From the NCBI RefSeq assembly GCF_003576645.1, contig NC_044929.1:18948035-19012034 (forward strand): a DNA stretch of 64,000 nt. Reading direction: 5' to 3'. This stretch comes from Ipomoea triloba (taxonomy: Eukaryota > Streptophyta > Magnoliopsida > Solanales > Convolvulaceae). The notes under the pieces are model-generated. The model was not told the DNA's origin and did not search any database. It saw nothing but the letters and a program-made list of their open reading frames with translations. The number at the start of each line of letters is the position of its first letter. The first letter of the stretch is position 1. Shown piece after piece: positions 1 to 11,604 of the stretch. The position numbers and the translations under genes were made by a program.

Positions 1-870
1 AAACTTAATATTATGAAAAATTGGATTAAAAATTACTTCAGTCAAGCATCGTTAAACGAACCAGACAACCATTTTGGGACGGAGGTAGTATATACTAACT
101 CTGTATCTTTGGGATGCACACACTGCCTTCAAATACATTTATATTTAATGTATAAATTATTATGAATAATATATTATTATTAGTAGTAGTAATAATCTTT
201 TGAATTTCTCAAATGTTTCTAATATTTTAATTGTTTTCTTCTCAAATTAATTAGAATAGATCTTCAATTAACTTTTATAAAGAAAGCATTTAATTTGATA
301 GACTATAAATCAAAATTCATCACATTCAATATTATAAATAATGGAAAATTCTAATGAGCTGATTGACATATATAAATGTCGCTCTTACCTGATACTACTT
401 TGGAAGTAAATAAAAAAAATTTGAGTTTATACCAAGTACGATACTACAACAATGTCTTCACAATACCGTGCAAACCTAAAATCTTTTCAAAAGTTATTGA
501 TCCATTCTCAGTATAAGAAACATTGAGGTCTATCAACACCGTAGACCTACTTCTCTTTTAAATAAATTATTATTTTAAATACAATAGATTATAATTGAAA
601 AATTAAAAATATACGTATACAGTAATAGTCATTTTATATTGAAAGTTGACCAAATTTAAGACTAATTAATTAAATTAGGGCGTGTGTCTGCGTTGACTTT
701 GAAGGTAAACTTCAACTACTACGGCTATATGTGCATGAATCAACTAACGTAAACTTTTGCATCATGTCATGCATGTGCTTGTTTGATGATCTTATTAATT
801 CATACTAATGTCTACTAAATTAATTATGAATAATTAATCAATATGAAGAGTAGTCATAACACTTAATGGA

Positions 871-1161
871 TGGTCCAATCGAGTGGCTGACTTGCTGACT
901 AAACAGGTGCTTCTTAGTGATCGAGGTCTTGTTGTTGTTTATCAGCTGGCATCTGATGTCGTCAAGATTCTCGATGAGGACTTGCTTAGGATCCACCAAA
1001 GGTCAGGGGCAGGTTGTGCCCCGCATGCATGTGTTAGTTATGGTGTTCCATCCCCTCTCATTGAAGTAAAAAAAAAAATGGATGGGTACACATTAACATA
1101 TGTAATACTTTTTGTTAGGAACGAAATCCTTGAATTACAACGACAACATTTAATTTGTTGA
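871..1161 (+). pseudogene. Possible C-terminal remnant of a LINE RNase H-like domain
   Basis: A short open frame reads W-S-N-R-V-A-D-L-L-T-K and then a leucine/valine-rich tail to a stop near 1161. Plant LINE-type RNase H domains often end with a similar N-x-V-A-D-x-L-A-K segment. Nothing upstream in the same frame supports a full domain, and no reverse transcriptase is nearby. It could be a decayed retroelement tail or chance; this rests on a single short motif. Confidence 0.25.
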
Positions 1162-1263
1162 GAATAGACAAATTTTTGGGAAGAAAAATAGACAAATTTG
1201 ATGACTAATAAATATACTAGCTAGTAATTGGAAATTTAAGTGCATTGTTAAAATTCATTGATA

Positions 1264-1266
<3 letters not shown>

Positions 1267-1320
<54 letters not shown>
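1267..1320. repeat. (AT)n microsatellite
   Basis: Uninterrupted AT dinucleotide tract of about 27 units. Confidence 0.95.
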
Positions 1321-1323
<3 letters not shown>

Positions 1324-2054
1324 AGACTCGTTTCTAATTGTGTCTACAATTCTTGATCAAAATGGGTCATCTCCGATCCCATACATAGTCGGCTTCTTTG
1401 AAACGTCGTCAATTTGGATTTACCCCTCCATCAGTTTTAAAAATCAATATTTTTTAATTAAATATCCTCAAAATAATTTCGGATAATAAATGTGAATAGA
1501 ATATTAATTTTCTTAATTAATAATTATTTGGAGTAAAGGACATGTATACTAACTAATACTAACGTATATCGTTTCTCTTCTGCAACTCTTTGGTGCCATC
1601 TTCCCTGTAAATTAGAATTGACTAATCAAGAAGAAGAAAAAAAATATCTTCTTTTTCCATGTTGTAAAGTTGGAGTCAGCAGAAATTTGTGTTTATGGAT
1701 TCTGACTCATCAAATATATGGCGAGATCAATATGCACATAATGTTCATATATTTCTAATTAAATAATTCTCATTATCACTATTAATGATAATCTTAATAA
1801 TGTACTCTAATTCGGTAACGCTGCTGCCATGGTGGAGGAGGCCATAAGAAAATGTTTTGCTATGCCATGGATCGGATCCGGGTCCACCTTGCAAGATCGA
1901 CTTGGGCCTAAAATAGTCTCGTTCTACTTCAAAATGATGTCATCTGAATTTTTTGAGGTTGCTCCTACACTGCTGCCAGTGAGAGTTGACCCATGGTCTT
2001 TCTTCCCAAACTTCTAACATGTGCCAATTGAGTTGCCCATATGAGTTACTATTA

Positions 2055-2245
2055 ATTAATTCTTCTCCCAAAATGTTGAATCGCCAACCCTAAGGGATTC
2101 CATGCCTCAACCCTACAAAGCATCTGAGAAGATTTAAGTCATTGTAACTTAACTGAACACAAATGCTAGGGTATAGACCTTTGCTCACTACGCACAAGAA
2201 GCCCTCACTTTGAAACTACTAATTAATTCTTAATCATACTTTAGG
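2055..2245 (-). repeat. Degenerate SINE copy (family of 11605-11842)
   Basis: The stretch from TTCTTCTCCCAAAA through CCCTAAGGG to CCCTCACTTTG resembles the 3' part of the SINE at 11605-11842. A matching copy sits at the same relative position in the second block (about 26950-27155), so it predates the duplication. It is more diverged than the 11.6 kb copy. Confidence 0.5.
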
Positions 2246-2521
2246 AAGATGATTTGTAATATACTAAAAAGTAAAGAAACTTGCAATTAAAATTTCTTAT
2301 GAAGATGAGAGGAACCACACTGCTTTGAATTCTCCCTTGCATTCAACTCACCAAAAAGTTTGGCAAAAAGCCAATATCCATAAAAATTAAAATTGCCGAA
2401 ACGTTAGTTCAATTCTGGGTATATAATTCTTCACAGACAGATACATGTATGTACACATTACATTACATTAAACCCATCAAAGTCAACCCCTTGCCAACCT
2501 TAAAGTTCATTAATTTCTACG

Positions 2522-2722
2522 TATAAATCTCTGATCCTCAGCTCGCTCGAACGTACTCGATCAACCTTAATTCTCTGCTACGTTAAGTACAGTTGCTCCT
2601 TCCATTCAATTCCTACCTATTATTCCTTAGCTTCTCTGCAACTCTACGACACGTTGCCGCCACCAGCCACGTATTAGTTTAGCTTAGCTTGCTGAGGAAG
2701 AAAAGGCAGTCAGACCGCCCAG
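2522..2722 (+). promoter_or_regulatory. Possible promoter and 5'-UTR exon of GT copy 1
   Basis: A TATAAA box at 2522-2527 is followed by a C/T-rich leader-like stretch that ends in CCGCCCAG before GTTAATT, a plausible 5' splice site at 2723. The coding exon starts just after a strong 3' splice site (TTTTACAG, ending 5912), so a spliced 5' UTR is likely. Copy 2 does not keep this sequence, so either the promoters differ or the real leader lies nearer the gene, around 5350-5510. No transcript evidence is available here. Confidence 0.3.
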
Positions 2723-3013
2723 GTTAATTCCAACTTTCATTTCTTTCTTCAATTGCTTGTTTCTTTGGTTTCTTTAATTTTGTGTTAATGTATAATATAT
2801 GTTTGCAAGTGTAAGAAAATGATTATTCCTTTTTGTCTCTTGTTCCCGAGAATACTATTACTATTATAGGCAAAAAATTAAATTATTAACTGGTAGGACG
2901 ACTTATATTATATGGTTATACAATTGTGTGGATAAAAGTCCTTGTCAAGTACTCAAGTTGGTAAGTATAAGTTGAGGGATTTATCATATATGTAGACTCC
3001 CAATCAAAGATGA

Positions 3014-3335
3014 AGGGGTGTCTGGTAAATAATTGTTAGGTGATTGAGTTAATGAGTTTGACTAGTTGATACTTGATAGTATTAGTTGATTATAGAAAGA
3101 TGTTTTACTTCATAGTATTAGTTGATTCTAGAAAGATGTTTGATAATTAACTATTAGTTGATAGTTTATTATATAGAATATAACTTTTTCAAAATGCTGA
3201 TCGAAAAACTGCTTTGAGTAGTTTTTTGAATTTTAATTTCAGTTGGTTGTTTAACTAAGTCAAACAACTAATATTAATGGTCAAAGAAGATAAAATCGGG
3301 CTTATAAGCTAACTATGTTACCAAACATGGCCTAA
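3014..3335 (-). mobile_element. MITE, family with GTGTCTGGTA / TACCAAACATGG ends
   Basis: Starts with GGGGTGTCTGGTAAAT and ends with TTACCAAACATGGCC, an imperfect terminal inverted repeat. The reverse complement matches the inserted stretch in intron 2 of the first glycosyltransferase gene (8045-8290) over nearly its whole length, and its end matches 11470-11595. It contains tandem AGTATTAGTTGATT units. Confidence 0.6.
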
Positions 3336-3849
3336 TTAAATATGACAGAAGTTTAAAAGGTACCTGGACTAAATCTAATTAAAAAAAAGTAAAGTGTAAA
3401 ATGCAATATGATTAAATTAAAAAGGATAAGCTAAATTCGAAGATGTTAGCAATGCAGTTTGAGGAGTTTTACCTGGAATAAAGTCAAATTAAATCTACAG
3501 AAAAATCTAGATTAGTACTTTCACACGAATAAAAATAGCGGAAGTTATATGCTTTTTTTTTTTTTTTGTCCGCTCTCCTTCAATATCCTTTATTTTTATA
3601 ATAATAGGTAAAGTTGGGAATATGAACATAGTTTTGAGTTTTGTGGAAGAGACATAAATATATAATGTTGCAAAGTAACAACCATATATGCATATGCATA
3701 TGCATGCACTTAATGTGTTCAAACAGCTTTGAGTAGTGTCTAAATGTTAATTTATATTTATTCAATTCAATCCTTATTCCTTCCCTGAAGTAATGCTGTG
3801 CCGTGGCACCGTATACTATAGTATATTTTCAGCAACCATTCTTCTTTTT

Positions 3850-4042
3850 TAATAATAATAATAATAATAATAATAATTATTATTATTATTATTATTATTA
3901 TTATTTAAAAAAAAACTAATAATAATAACAGTACGATTATAATAATAATAATTATTATTATTATTGAAAAATTATTTTAACTTTTTTTCTTTTAAATTTA
4001 GGTGATCCTAATTTCAACGGGCTAATAATAATAATAATAATA

Positions 4043-4075
<33 letters not shown>

Positions 4076-4076
4076 T
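3850..4076. repeat. Palindromic (AAT)n/(ATT)n tracts
   Basis: Three blocks (about 3850-3905, 3936-3965, 4023-4076) each consist of AAT repeats running directly into ATT repeats, so each is its own inverted repeat. A shorter related tract is at the matching place in the second block (about 28732-28783). Confidence 0.9.
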
Positions 4077-4746
4077 TCAAAGAAGTTCTTTCAATTTCTT
4101 CTTTTCTCATTTATTTATTGGTTTTATTTGCGGACTTTTTTTTTTTTTTTAATAAAATGAGAGAGAGTTTTTCCCTTTAATTTATTGAGTACCAAGATTT
4201 GCATACTCTTCTATTCATTGACGTTAAAGTATCATGGAGACATGGACAAGATCATCATCATAACAATAACATTAATACTAATTCAATTAAAAAAAAACCT
4301 TTTCCCCATTTAATTATTTGCTTTTATTGTTGGATTCTTTTTCAAAATTAGATACAATTTTCTCCTTTAATTTATGTTTACGTCATGGAGACATAGACAA
4401 GATCATCATAACAATAACATTAATACTAATTCAATTAAAATAAAATAAAAAAACCTTTTCCCCATTTATTTGCTTTTATTGTTGGATTCTTTTTCAAGAT
4501 TAGATACAATTTTCTCCTTTAATCTATTTTTACGTCATCTTTTTTCGTAAACGTTAAAGTATTATAGGCTTGATCATAGAATCGTAATAATAATTTTTTT
4601 TAAAAATCCTTTTATTTAATTTACTATTTTCTCATTTATTTGCTCTTATTATCAAAGTTTTTAAAAAAATGAGATGAAAATTTCCCATCTAATTTCTTGA
4701 ATACAAAGATGTACTCTTCTTTCCGTGGGCTTTAAAGTATCATAGT

Positions 4747-5094
4747 TACTCGTTTTCACTTAATTAAATATAAAATAATTAACAAATTAATTAATAAAGA
4801 AGGTGAAGAGAAACAAGAATTTGATGCTATGAACTAAGTAGGAATTGCATGGATCATGGTCAAATAATGTACCTTCAGTACAAAAATAATGTACCTACAG
4901 TATAAAAATAATGTACCTTCAGTACAAAAATAATGTACTTTTTATTTTTGGTCCACACAGCTGTGTGGACCATGGTCCATGCAATAATGATTGTAATTAC
5001 TACTTAGTTCATAGCATCAAATTCTTGTTTCTCTTCACCTTCTTTATTAATTAATTTGTTAATTATTTTATATTTAATTAAGTGAAAACGAGTA
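4747..5094. repeat. Perfect 95-nt inverted repeat around a small MITE
   Basis: 4747-4841 is the exact reverse complement of 5000-5094, read base by base, with a 158-nt spacer. The second block has only the right-arm sequence as a single copy (30402-30485), so the left arm arose in copy 1 after the duplication. A transcript would fold into a long hairpin. Confidence 0.9.
4844..4986. mobile_element. Short MITE-like element with TTGCATGGA ends
   Basis: The left end reads TTGCATGGATCATGGTC and the right end GACCATGGTCCATGCAA, an inverted repeat with one mismatch. Inside are four direct ~22-bp units around AAATAATGTACCTTCAGTAC and the palindrome GGTCCACACAGCTGTGTGG (extended by ACC). It fills the spacer of the 95-nt inverted repeat and is absent from the second block. 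Confidence 0.6.
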
Positions 5095-5095
5095 T

Positions 5096-5097
<2 letters not shown>

Positions 5098-5137
<40 letters not shown>

Positions 5138-5160
5138 TCATTATTATTATTATTATTATT
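5098..5160. repeat. (AAT)n/(ATT)n tract
   Basis: Trinucleotide repeat changing from AAT to ATT units, interrupted once by ATC. Related tract at 30523-30556 in the second block. Confidence 0.9.
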
Positions 5161-5180
5161 AAAAAAGAAGTGAATAAAAT

Positions 5181-5362
5181 GTGGTCCGTGATAGATTTGG
5201 AATGCCAGAAACGCAGTGGCGACAACCTTTTGAGGCAATAAATCCGGCTTTAATTAAATTTGTGCATTGCTTAATTGTTTTTGGTAGAGTAGAGATGTCA
5301 AACCCCATGTGACCTTTGCTGCCATCTCTCATTGCTTCTTCTACCATCTCACTTCACTCCTT
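5181..5362 (+). repeat. Upstream module M1 (first of four copies)
   Basis: A ~170-bp unit containing GTGATAGATTTGG, AAACGCAGTGGCGAC, GATGTCAAACCCCATGTG and a C/T-rich end with CACTTCACTCC. Similar units are at 27786-27945 and 30587-30764, and a partial one at about 5812-5895. All lie upstream of a glycosyltransferase start codon, which suggests promoter or leader sequence, but the function is unknown. Confidence 0.75.
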
Positions 5363-5811
5363 AATTACAACACATATATATATGTTCATATCCCTATATA
5401 TATATCTACACATATATGTATTCTCTAATCTCAGCCGCCGCCGTGATATCTCCACCACCAAGCTAACAGAATTCCGAGATCGAACAGAAAAGGAACTTGC
5501 AAGCTAGCTAGCTTTCTATGATTGTATGTTTTTGACATGCTTCGTTGGTTTATACTTAGCTTGATTATGCATTTTCAGTAGTTTTATTGATTTGAAGTTT
5601 TATGCATGCACTTAATGTGTTCGTCCAAATGTTAATTCATATTCATTTTCTTTTTATTCAATTCATTCCTTATTCCTTCAATTCCCTGAAGTAATGGTGT
5701 TAAAGTATCATAGGTATTTAGTTCATAGCATCAAATTCTTATTTCTCTTCCCCCCTTTTTTTTTTTTTGAAAACTATTTCTCTTCCCCTTCTTTATTAAT
5801 TAATTTGTGAC

Positions 5812-5895
5812 CTTTAATTTGCTTTAATTAAATTTCTACATTGCTTAATTGCTTTTTCCAGTGTAGAGATGTCAAACCCAATGTGACCTTTAATT
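5812..5895 (+). repeat. Partial copy of the upstream module
   Basis: The sequence from GACCTTTAATTTGC to AATGTGACCTTTAA repeats the second half of module M1 directly before the 3' splice site at 5912. It places module-derived sequence inside the probable 5'-UTR intron. Confidence 0.6.
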
Positions 5896-5922
5896 TGCTG
5901 ATGGTTTTACAGGTTAGGGGAA

Positions 5923-8900
5923 ATGGGGTTAGGGAGGAGCATAAATAGGAATGGAGATTACTTGGAAGGAATGTTGAGTGATTACATGGGAGGAAGGAAG
6001 GGTGGTAATAACAATAAGATAAGATCAACAAAGACTGGATCAACAAAGCTTGTTGCAGTGCTCACTTTCCTGCAATTCACTTTTGCTGTTTATGCAACAT
6101 TTCTTCTGTACTACATGAGTCCTTCTGTGGATTTAAGGATGAAGCCTGATTTTTCTTGGGCTTCAAGAATGGCACAACAATGGAAGCAATATTTGATCAT
6201 CCCTCCACATGTAGTGACCAAATACCAAGAATCCAACTCCCTGGTGAAAGGTGAGACATCTCAGCAGATGATGGTGTTTAGCCCTTCTGAGGTTTGTGAG
6301 CTCGAAAAGATTGATTTCGAGCAGAAGAAATCGAGTGATGCTGTGATGATCAAGCTGAAGAGGGAGCTTTATCAGCAGGTGTTGGATTTCCAGAAGAGTA
6401 GTTTTGGCACTGAGACTCTGTCTGAGCTGATGGCAATGAAGTCTAAGTGGGATTTGCGAAGTCCAAATAAGCCGAAAATCACTGTGATTTTGAACCATTT
6501 CAAGAGGAAGACTCTTTGTGCACAATTGGATTCTTTGCTCAACCAGACCCTCCCTTTCCATAATGTTTGGGTGCTGTCATTTGGGAGCCCTAATGAGCTG
6601 ACCTTGAGACGAATCGTGGAAAGCTACAACGATACGAGAATCAGTTTCATCAGCTCGGGCTATGATTTCAAGTACTATGGCAGGTTCCAAATGGCCTTGC
6701 AGACCGAGGCAGATCTTGTGTACATTGTGGACGATGACATGATCCCCGGGAAGAAAATGCTGCAGATTCTAGCACATGTTGCAGGGACGGAGAAGTACCA
6801 GAATTCGGTACTGGGAAGCATCGGGAGGATCTTGCCTTTCAGACAGAAGGATTTCAGCTTCCCTAGCTACAGAAAGTTCAGGTCCAAAGAGGCAGGGCTC
6901 TATTTGCCTGATCCTGCTTATGACATCTTGGTCGATCGAATTGTCCAGGTCGATTTTCTCTCGAGTTCTTGGTTCCTCTCTGCCGAGCTTGTCAAGACTC
7001 TCTTCATTGAAGCACCTTACACTTTCATGACAGGAGAAGACCTGCACTTAAGGTATGACATTTATCTCCAATTTAGTGAACTTTATTAGGTTTGATACTT
7101 TAATCATGATCTGACTTATCTTAATTGTCTTGTTTTGTCATAAAATTGCAGCTATCAGCTTCAGAAGTACAGGAATGCTGGCTCATTTGTCCTGCCAGTT
7201 GATCCAAATGACAAAGAAACATGGGGTGACAGTGAGCACAGGCTAGCATATGTCTCAGAAACAACTGTGATCTTCAAGGACATTGTTCAGGTCAGGGATG
7301 ACCAATGGTGGAAGGCGCTTTCCACCGGCTACGTGACCCAATGGGCTGCAATGAATCCCCAGAAGATCGACGCCCTCTTCTACGCTCACTCGGTGGACGA
7401 GGTGAAGGCGCTCGCCCCACTGCTCGAGAAGTTCAGGAAAACCGTGGGGAGAAAGGCCTACATTGTTGTTTCTGGGGGCAAGTTCTTGGGCTGTGAGGAT
7501 GCTGTCATGGCTTTGAACTGGCCGAAATCGGTCTGCAGGGAAAGGAGATTCAAGATCATGGATTTGGGGATTGGGGCTTTGTCTGGGATTTCAAATTCAG
7601 AAGTGCCTGTTCTGCAGGCTGTGTATGCCAGCATGAAAGGGCTAATCAAGATTCATAACCCCAGTGTTGTGATCACAGTAGCTGATGCAGACTCTAACAT
7701 TAAGAAAGCTCTGAAAATGGCTGTGGAGACCAACACAAACAACTCCACACTTGTTCTTCTGCCAAGATCATCTGTGCCAAAAGTTCTGTGGATGGCCGAT
7801 CTTCGCCCCACTGCATTGCCAAGTAAGAATCCTGCTCTTTCTTTCTATAATGTGGTCCCACTCTAATACAAAATTGAAATATGTATTATGTCTAAATTAA
7901 AAGTAAAAATGTATAGAAAATTAAACTATATGTTTATACTTTATAGGGAAATGAGTTAAATAGGCGTATGAACTTTATTAGAAAAGTCAATTGAACACCT
8001 AAACTTTTTAAATCTGCAATTAAGAAACTTGTCAGCCCTGTTTAAAAACATAGTTAGCTTATCAGCCAATTTTGTCTTCTTTGACCACTATTAGTTGTTT
8101 GACTTGGTTAAACAACTATGATTAATTAGCATTTTTTGTAACAGCTTATTGCTTAAAAACGCTAAAATTTAAAAAGTTGCTCAAAGTAACTTTTTTGATA
8201 AGTTTTTCAACAAAGTCATTTTGTATATAATCAGTTATCAATTAACAGTTAATTTACTAAACATCTTTCAACAATCAAATAATGCTATCAACCGGTGATT
8301 GGCTTATTCTCTAAAAGTGGCGACTGACAATCGCCTTCTTCACCAAATAAGGCTACTGTCAATCCCCTACATTGTCAATGAATGACATGACCGACGATTG
8401 CCTCCTTTGGAGAGAAGGCAATCGTTGGTCGCCTTCTTTAATGACAAAGGCATTCGTCGGTTGGCAGTCGTCGATTTTTGTCGCCAAAGCTAGTCGGGAA
8501 ATCATTGGAACTCTAATGACTACTATTAAAAGTCACTAACTGGTATATGACATTTTGATGTGGTTAATTATAACTTTTAAAAGTTCAAGATCTAACTGAC
8601 TTTTTATATAAATTTCATAGAGTGTATCTGACCATTTTCCTTACTTTATCTATTATCCTCTAAACTCTAAACAATCAATGTGTTGTGTGTATTTTCAGAT
8701 TGGAACAAGATGAGAGTATCCATCAACATTATCACTCAAAACAGGGCAAATTCATTGGCAAGGTTGTTGAGATCTCTGAGCAGTGCATTCTATGTAGGAG
8801 ATGAAGTTTCCATCACATTCAACATGGACAGCAAGGTGGACGAGGCAACCATCAAGCTGGTGAACTCATTCAACTGGCCTCATGGGCCGAAAACTCTACG

Positions 8901-9717
8901 AAGACGAATCATCCAGGGTGGGCTAATTCGAGCCGTGAGTGAAAGTTGGTACCCTTCCTCAGACGACGACTTCGGGCTCCTGCTTGAGGATGACATCGAA
9001 GTCTCCCCTTACTATTACCTCTGGATTAAGTACGCTCTCTTGGCATACCATTATGATCCCCAAGTCTCACTCCCTGAGCTCTCAACAATCTCTCTTTACA
9101 CGCCGCGCTTGGTTGAGGTGGTGAAGGAGCGACCCAAGTGGAATGCCACTGAGTTCTTCAAACAGATCCACCCAAACACGCCCTACCTCCACCAACTCCC
9201 ATGTAGTTGGGGAGCAGTGTTCTTCCCGAAACAATGGAAGGAGTTTTATGTGTACATGAACATGCGATTCACGGAGGATGCTAAGCAGAATCCTGTCCAA
9301 ATTCCTAAGTCCAGAACCAACGGCTGGCAAGCTTCGTGGAAGAAATTCTTGATCGACATGATGTATCTAAGAGGCTACGTGAGCCTCTACCCAAACTTCC
9401 CGAACCAGGCGAGCTTCTCCACCAATCACATGGAGCCTGGGGCGCATATTGCGGCGAAGGACAACATTGTTAAGCACAACAAGGATGATTTTGAGGTGCC
9501 ATTATTGAAACAGGACTTTAGGGATCTTCTCCCCAACGGGAAAATGCCGCCAGCGTCGAAACTACCGTCGCTCAACCTCTTCAACCAGGCAGTTTCGCTC
9601 AAGGGGTTGAAGTCTGCTGGCGCGAAGCTGAAACAGGATGTCCTTAAATGCGACGCTGCAGAGGTTGTTGTTGTTCATCACGACACCGGCTTGCCTTCGC
9701 ACTGTGCGAGATTCTGA
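5923..9717 (+). CDS. Golgi-type glycosyltransferase, two GT2-like domains (copy 1)
   Basis: Three exons, 5923-7052, 7152-7822 and 8699-9717, join in frame across GT-AG introns of 99 and 876 nt to give 939 aa. The start follows a 3' splice site (TTTTACAG) by ten bases, as in copy 2. Residues about 43-64 form one hydrophobic segment after a basic N-terminus, so a type II membrane protein is expected, probably Golgi. A first GT-A-like domain (about 184-380) has VDDD at 269-272 and GEDLHL near 371. The middle part carries GIGALSGISNSEVP and VVITVADADSN. A second GT-A-like domain (from about 603) has ITQNRANSLARLL and LLEDDIEVSP (EDD at 697-699). Plant proteins of this kind are annotated as glycosyltransferase family 2 proteins (Arabidopsis At5g60700-like, from memory). 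Donor and acceptor are unknown. A near-identical intact paralogue begins at 30821. Confidence 0.9.
8045..8290 (+). mobile_element. MITE in intron 2 of GT copy 1
   Basis: Matches the reverse complement of the element at 3014-3335 (shared ATAGTTAGCTTAT, TCTTCTTTGACCA, AGTTGTTTGACTT, AAACATCTTTC). The corresponding part of intron 2 in the second gene lacks it, so it either inserted after the duplication or was lost there. Borders are approximate. Confidence 0.6.
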
Positions 9718-9904
9718 AAATCGTGGTTGTTGGATCTACCTAGAGGTTAATATCATTCTTTTAAGATTTTGGTTCTTTATGTTATATGTTATATTACACC
9801 AGGGGTGATTGGAGAAACTGATCCATCACCCCCACCCTTAATGTAATGCGACAAGCCACAACATTCAATATACATAGATTATTTAGTTACATCAGCATAA
9901 CATA

Positions 9905-10175
9905 TAATGAAAGCTTCGATTTATGGGAAAGTTTGCACCCTTCACCTCACAGTGCACTTTGGGTGAAGTCGTAAAGATGTAATTATTCATAGTGCGTTTT
10001 GGGTGAAGCTTAGCAAGCAAATGACCACAAAGAGATAAACTAGCTCAATTTGTCCATAACTAGCTAAGATCTAGAAGAACAATAGGCGGCTCGCATAGCG
10101 AGTCAAACTTAAAACCTTGTGATTATCAAGCTAACAACTGACCAACACAATTGGGGTTATATTGCTCCTAATATA
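9905..10175 (-). repeat. tRNA-derived SINE in the 3' flank of GT copy 1
   Basis: On the minus strand the right end reads TTGGTCAGTTGTTAGC, then AAGGTTTTAAGTTTGACTCG, resembling Pol III boxes A and B. The copy at about 34965-35235 keeps the better box B, AAGTTCGACTCG. Both lie at the same place in the two blocks, so the insertion predates the duplication. The 3' end is uncertain. Confidence 0.5.
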
Positions 10176-10199
10176 TATATATAATGAAGCTTTAAAATA

Positions 10200-11337
10200 T
10201 TATATCCCAAAAACCAAAGAACTAAAAAAAATAAAAATTCAAGTAATGTGATACCTACACTGTGCTTAAAATCGACTCACTATCTTTTAGGGGTGCTAGA
10301 AGCGTTGTAGCATCAATCTCCCATGATAAAATAGATTAATGATACTATAGTTTGAACACTCAAATTATATAGTACCTCCGGCAAACTAGAACAACCGGCT
10401 AGAACACAACCTATTTCAGAATGAATGGGCAGAATTTGGGGAAGAAGACAACGTAGGAGTAGAAAAAAATGATTTCTGTAGCTTCAAAAATCTGTCCAAC
10501 CACAAGGTATATATATAGGGGATGAATTAAATCTTAGCATTAATAAGCACATAACTCAAATTTAATAATCAGATTATAACGTTCAAAATGGTCATACTTA
10601 TTATCAAAATAATATCAATTGTTACGAAATTAATATACAATTAATTCGTATGATCATTAATAACTTGTTTCAAAATACCTGAGTGGTTGAGAAGTCCGTA
10701 CATCGGAAATCACCAAAAAGTAAATTGCCCTTTACACTCATACCCGCAAGTGTCAGTGCACACGAGCCAAATCTGGGAATTTATTTACACCACTGCACGC
10801 AAGAGAGAGCCTCTAAGCTATCCAACTCAAACTCCCTCTAAAAGGGTATTGTATATATAGTAGTGCAAAGCCACTTCCTTTTCAAATGTGGGACAAAGGC
10901 TACTTACAAGTCCTTCTACTTTTATTTTGCAACTCAAATGCGTCTACTTTGAGAATTAATTCATCATTCACTCATTATCTATTTTGAGCGTATAATATAT
11001 TGATTTTTTCATCTTATTACAAAAAAACCTGAATCTACTTTGACCTGACTCTAATCAGAAATGGACCCCACATATATTTGTACCACAAAATGACCACTTA
11101 AAATTACCATTTTATCTAAAAATTCCAAAATAATGTTTACTTGAAATAAATATTAACAATGGAGAATTAAGGATGAAGGTAATTAAAGGGTGTAATACTT
11201 ACCTCAAGTCGGTAGAAGGAAGTTATGGAGTCATAGAGTCTTCGAAGTAGCGATTAAGTGACTAGTGATGAAGTGCCGAGAGATGTAGTGAGGATGCGAC
11301 AGATGATGATCGATAAGATAGAATGATACATGTTTTT
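10200..11337. other. Intergenic, no gene seen
   Basis: AT-rich sequence without convincing coding. A stretch at about 10675-10925 (AAATTGCCCTTTACACTC, GTATATATAGTAGTGCAAAG, AATGTGGGACAAAGGC) has the look of repeat or solo-LTR sequence, but I find no second copy or target duplication in the window. Confidence 0.4.
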
Positions 11338-11472
11338 AATTAGGAAATGAGGTTTTCAATTAAAGGGGTAATCAAATCCATAATTGTGTTTTAAAAAGTT
11401 ATTAACCAAACAATAACTATGATTTTGATTCTCATTCCTGGTGTATAAACCTATGAACTAAACACACAATTA
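11338..11472 (-). mobile_element. Tourist-like MITE fragment
   Basis: Diverged half-element sharing AATTAAAGGGGTAATCAAA, TCATTCCTG and AACTAAACACAC-type ends with the copy at 57170-57457. Intact family members are at 27200-27507 and 57881-58181. Confidence 0.5.
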
Positions 11473-11595
11473 ATTTACCGAACAACTTTCTATAATCAAT
11501 TAATACTATTGACTTGTCAAAACAACTAATACAAACAACTATCAACTACCAACTAAATCAATCAGTTATCAACTAATAATTGCCAGACACCCCCT
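11470..11595 (+). mobile_element. MITE fragment (family of 3014-3335)
   Basis: Shares TATAATCAATTAATACTAT and the end TTGCCAGACACCCC with the family at 3014-3335 and 8045-8290. The SINE at 11605-11842 is inserted at its end. Confidence 0.5.
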
Positions 11596-11604
11596 AAGAG
11601 TTCT

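Larger units (their letters stand above)
1..1728. other. Intergenic, AT-rich, left of the duplicated block
   Basis: No complete gene is visible. The stretch holds a possible RNase H-like remnant near 870-1160 and an (AT)n tract at 1267-1320 (both listed separately). The remainder is AT-rich sequence without recognisable coding. It ends where similarity to the second duplicated block begins. Confidence 0.6.
1729..10200 (+). repeat. Segmental duplication, copy 1
   Basis: This block and 26304-35275 align in the same orientation. The alignment starts in the upstream flank (shared TGCACATAAT and following sequence), runs through the three-exon glycosyltransferase gene, and ends just after a shared tRNA-like SINE in the 3' flank. 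Exons are nearly identical, introns are similar, and upstream regions are interrupted by copy-specific insertions. The copies lie about 24.5 kb apart with the LTR retrotransposon between them. Paralogous empty sites in one copy date several insertions in the other as younger than the duplication. Confidence 0.9.

Noticed and set aside
7081..7089. Glycosyltransferase ending in intron 1 (stop near 7087)
   Set aside because: Splicing at 7052/7152 restores LHLSYQLQKY and continues in frame; both paralogues share the site.
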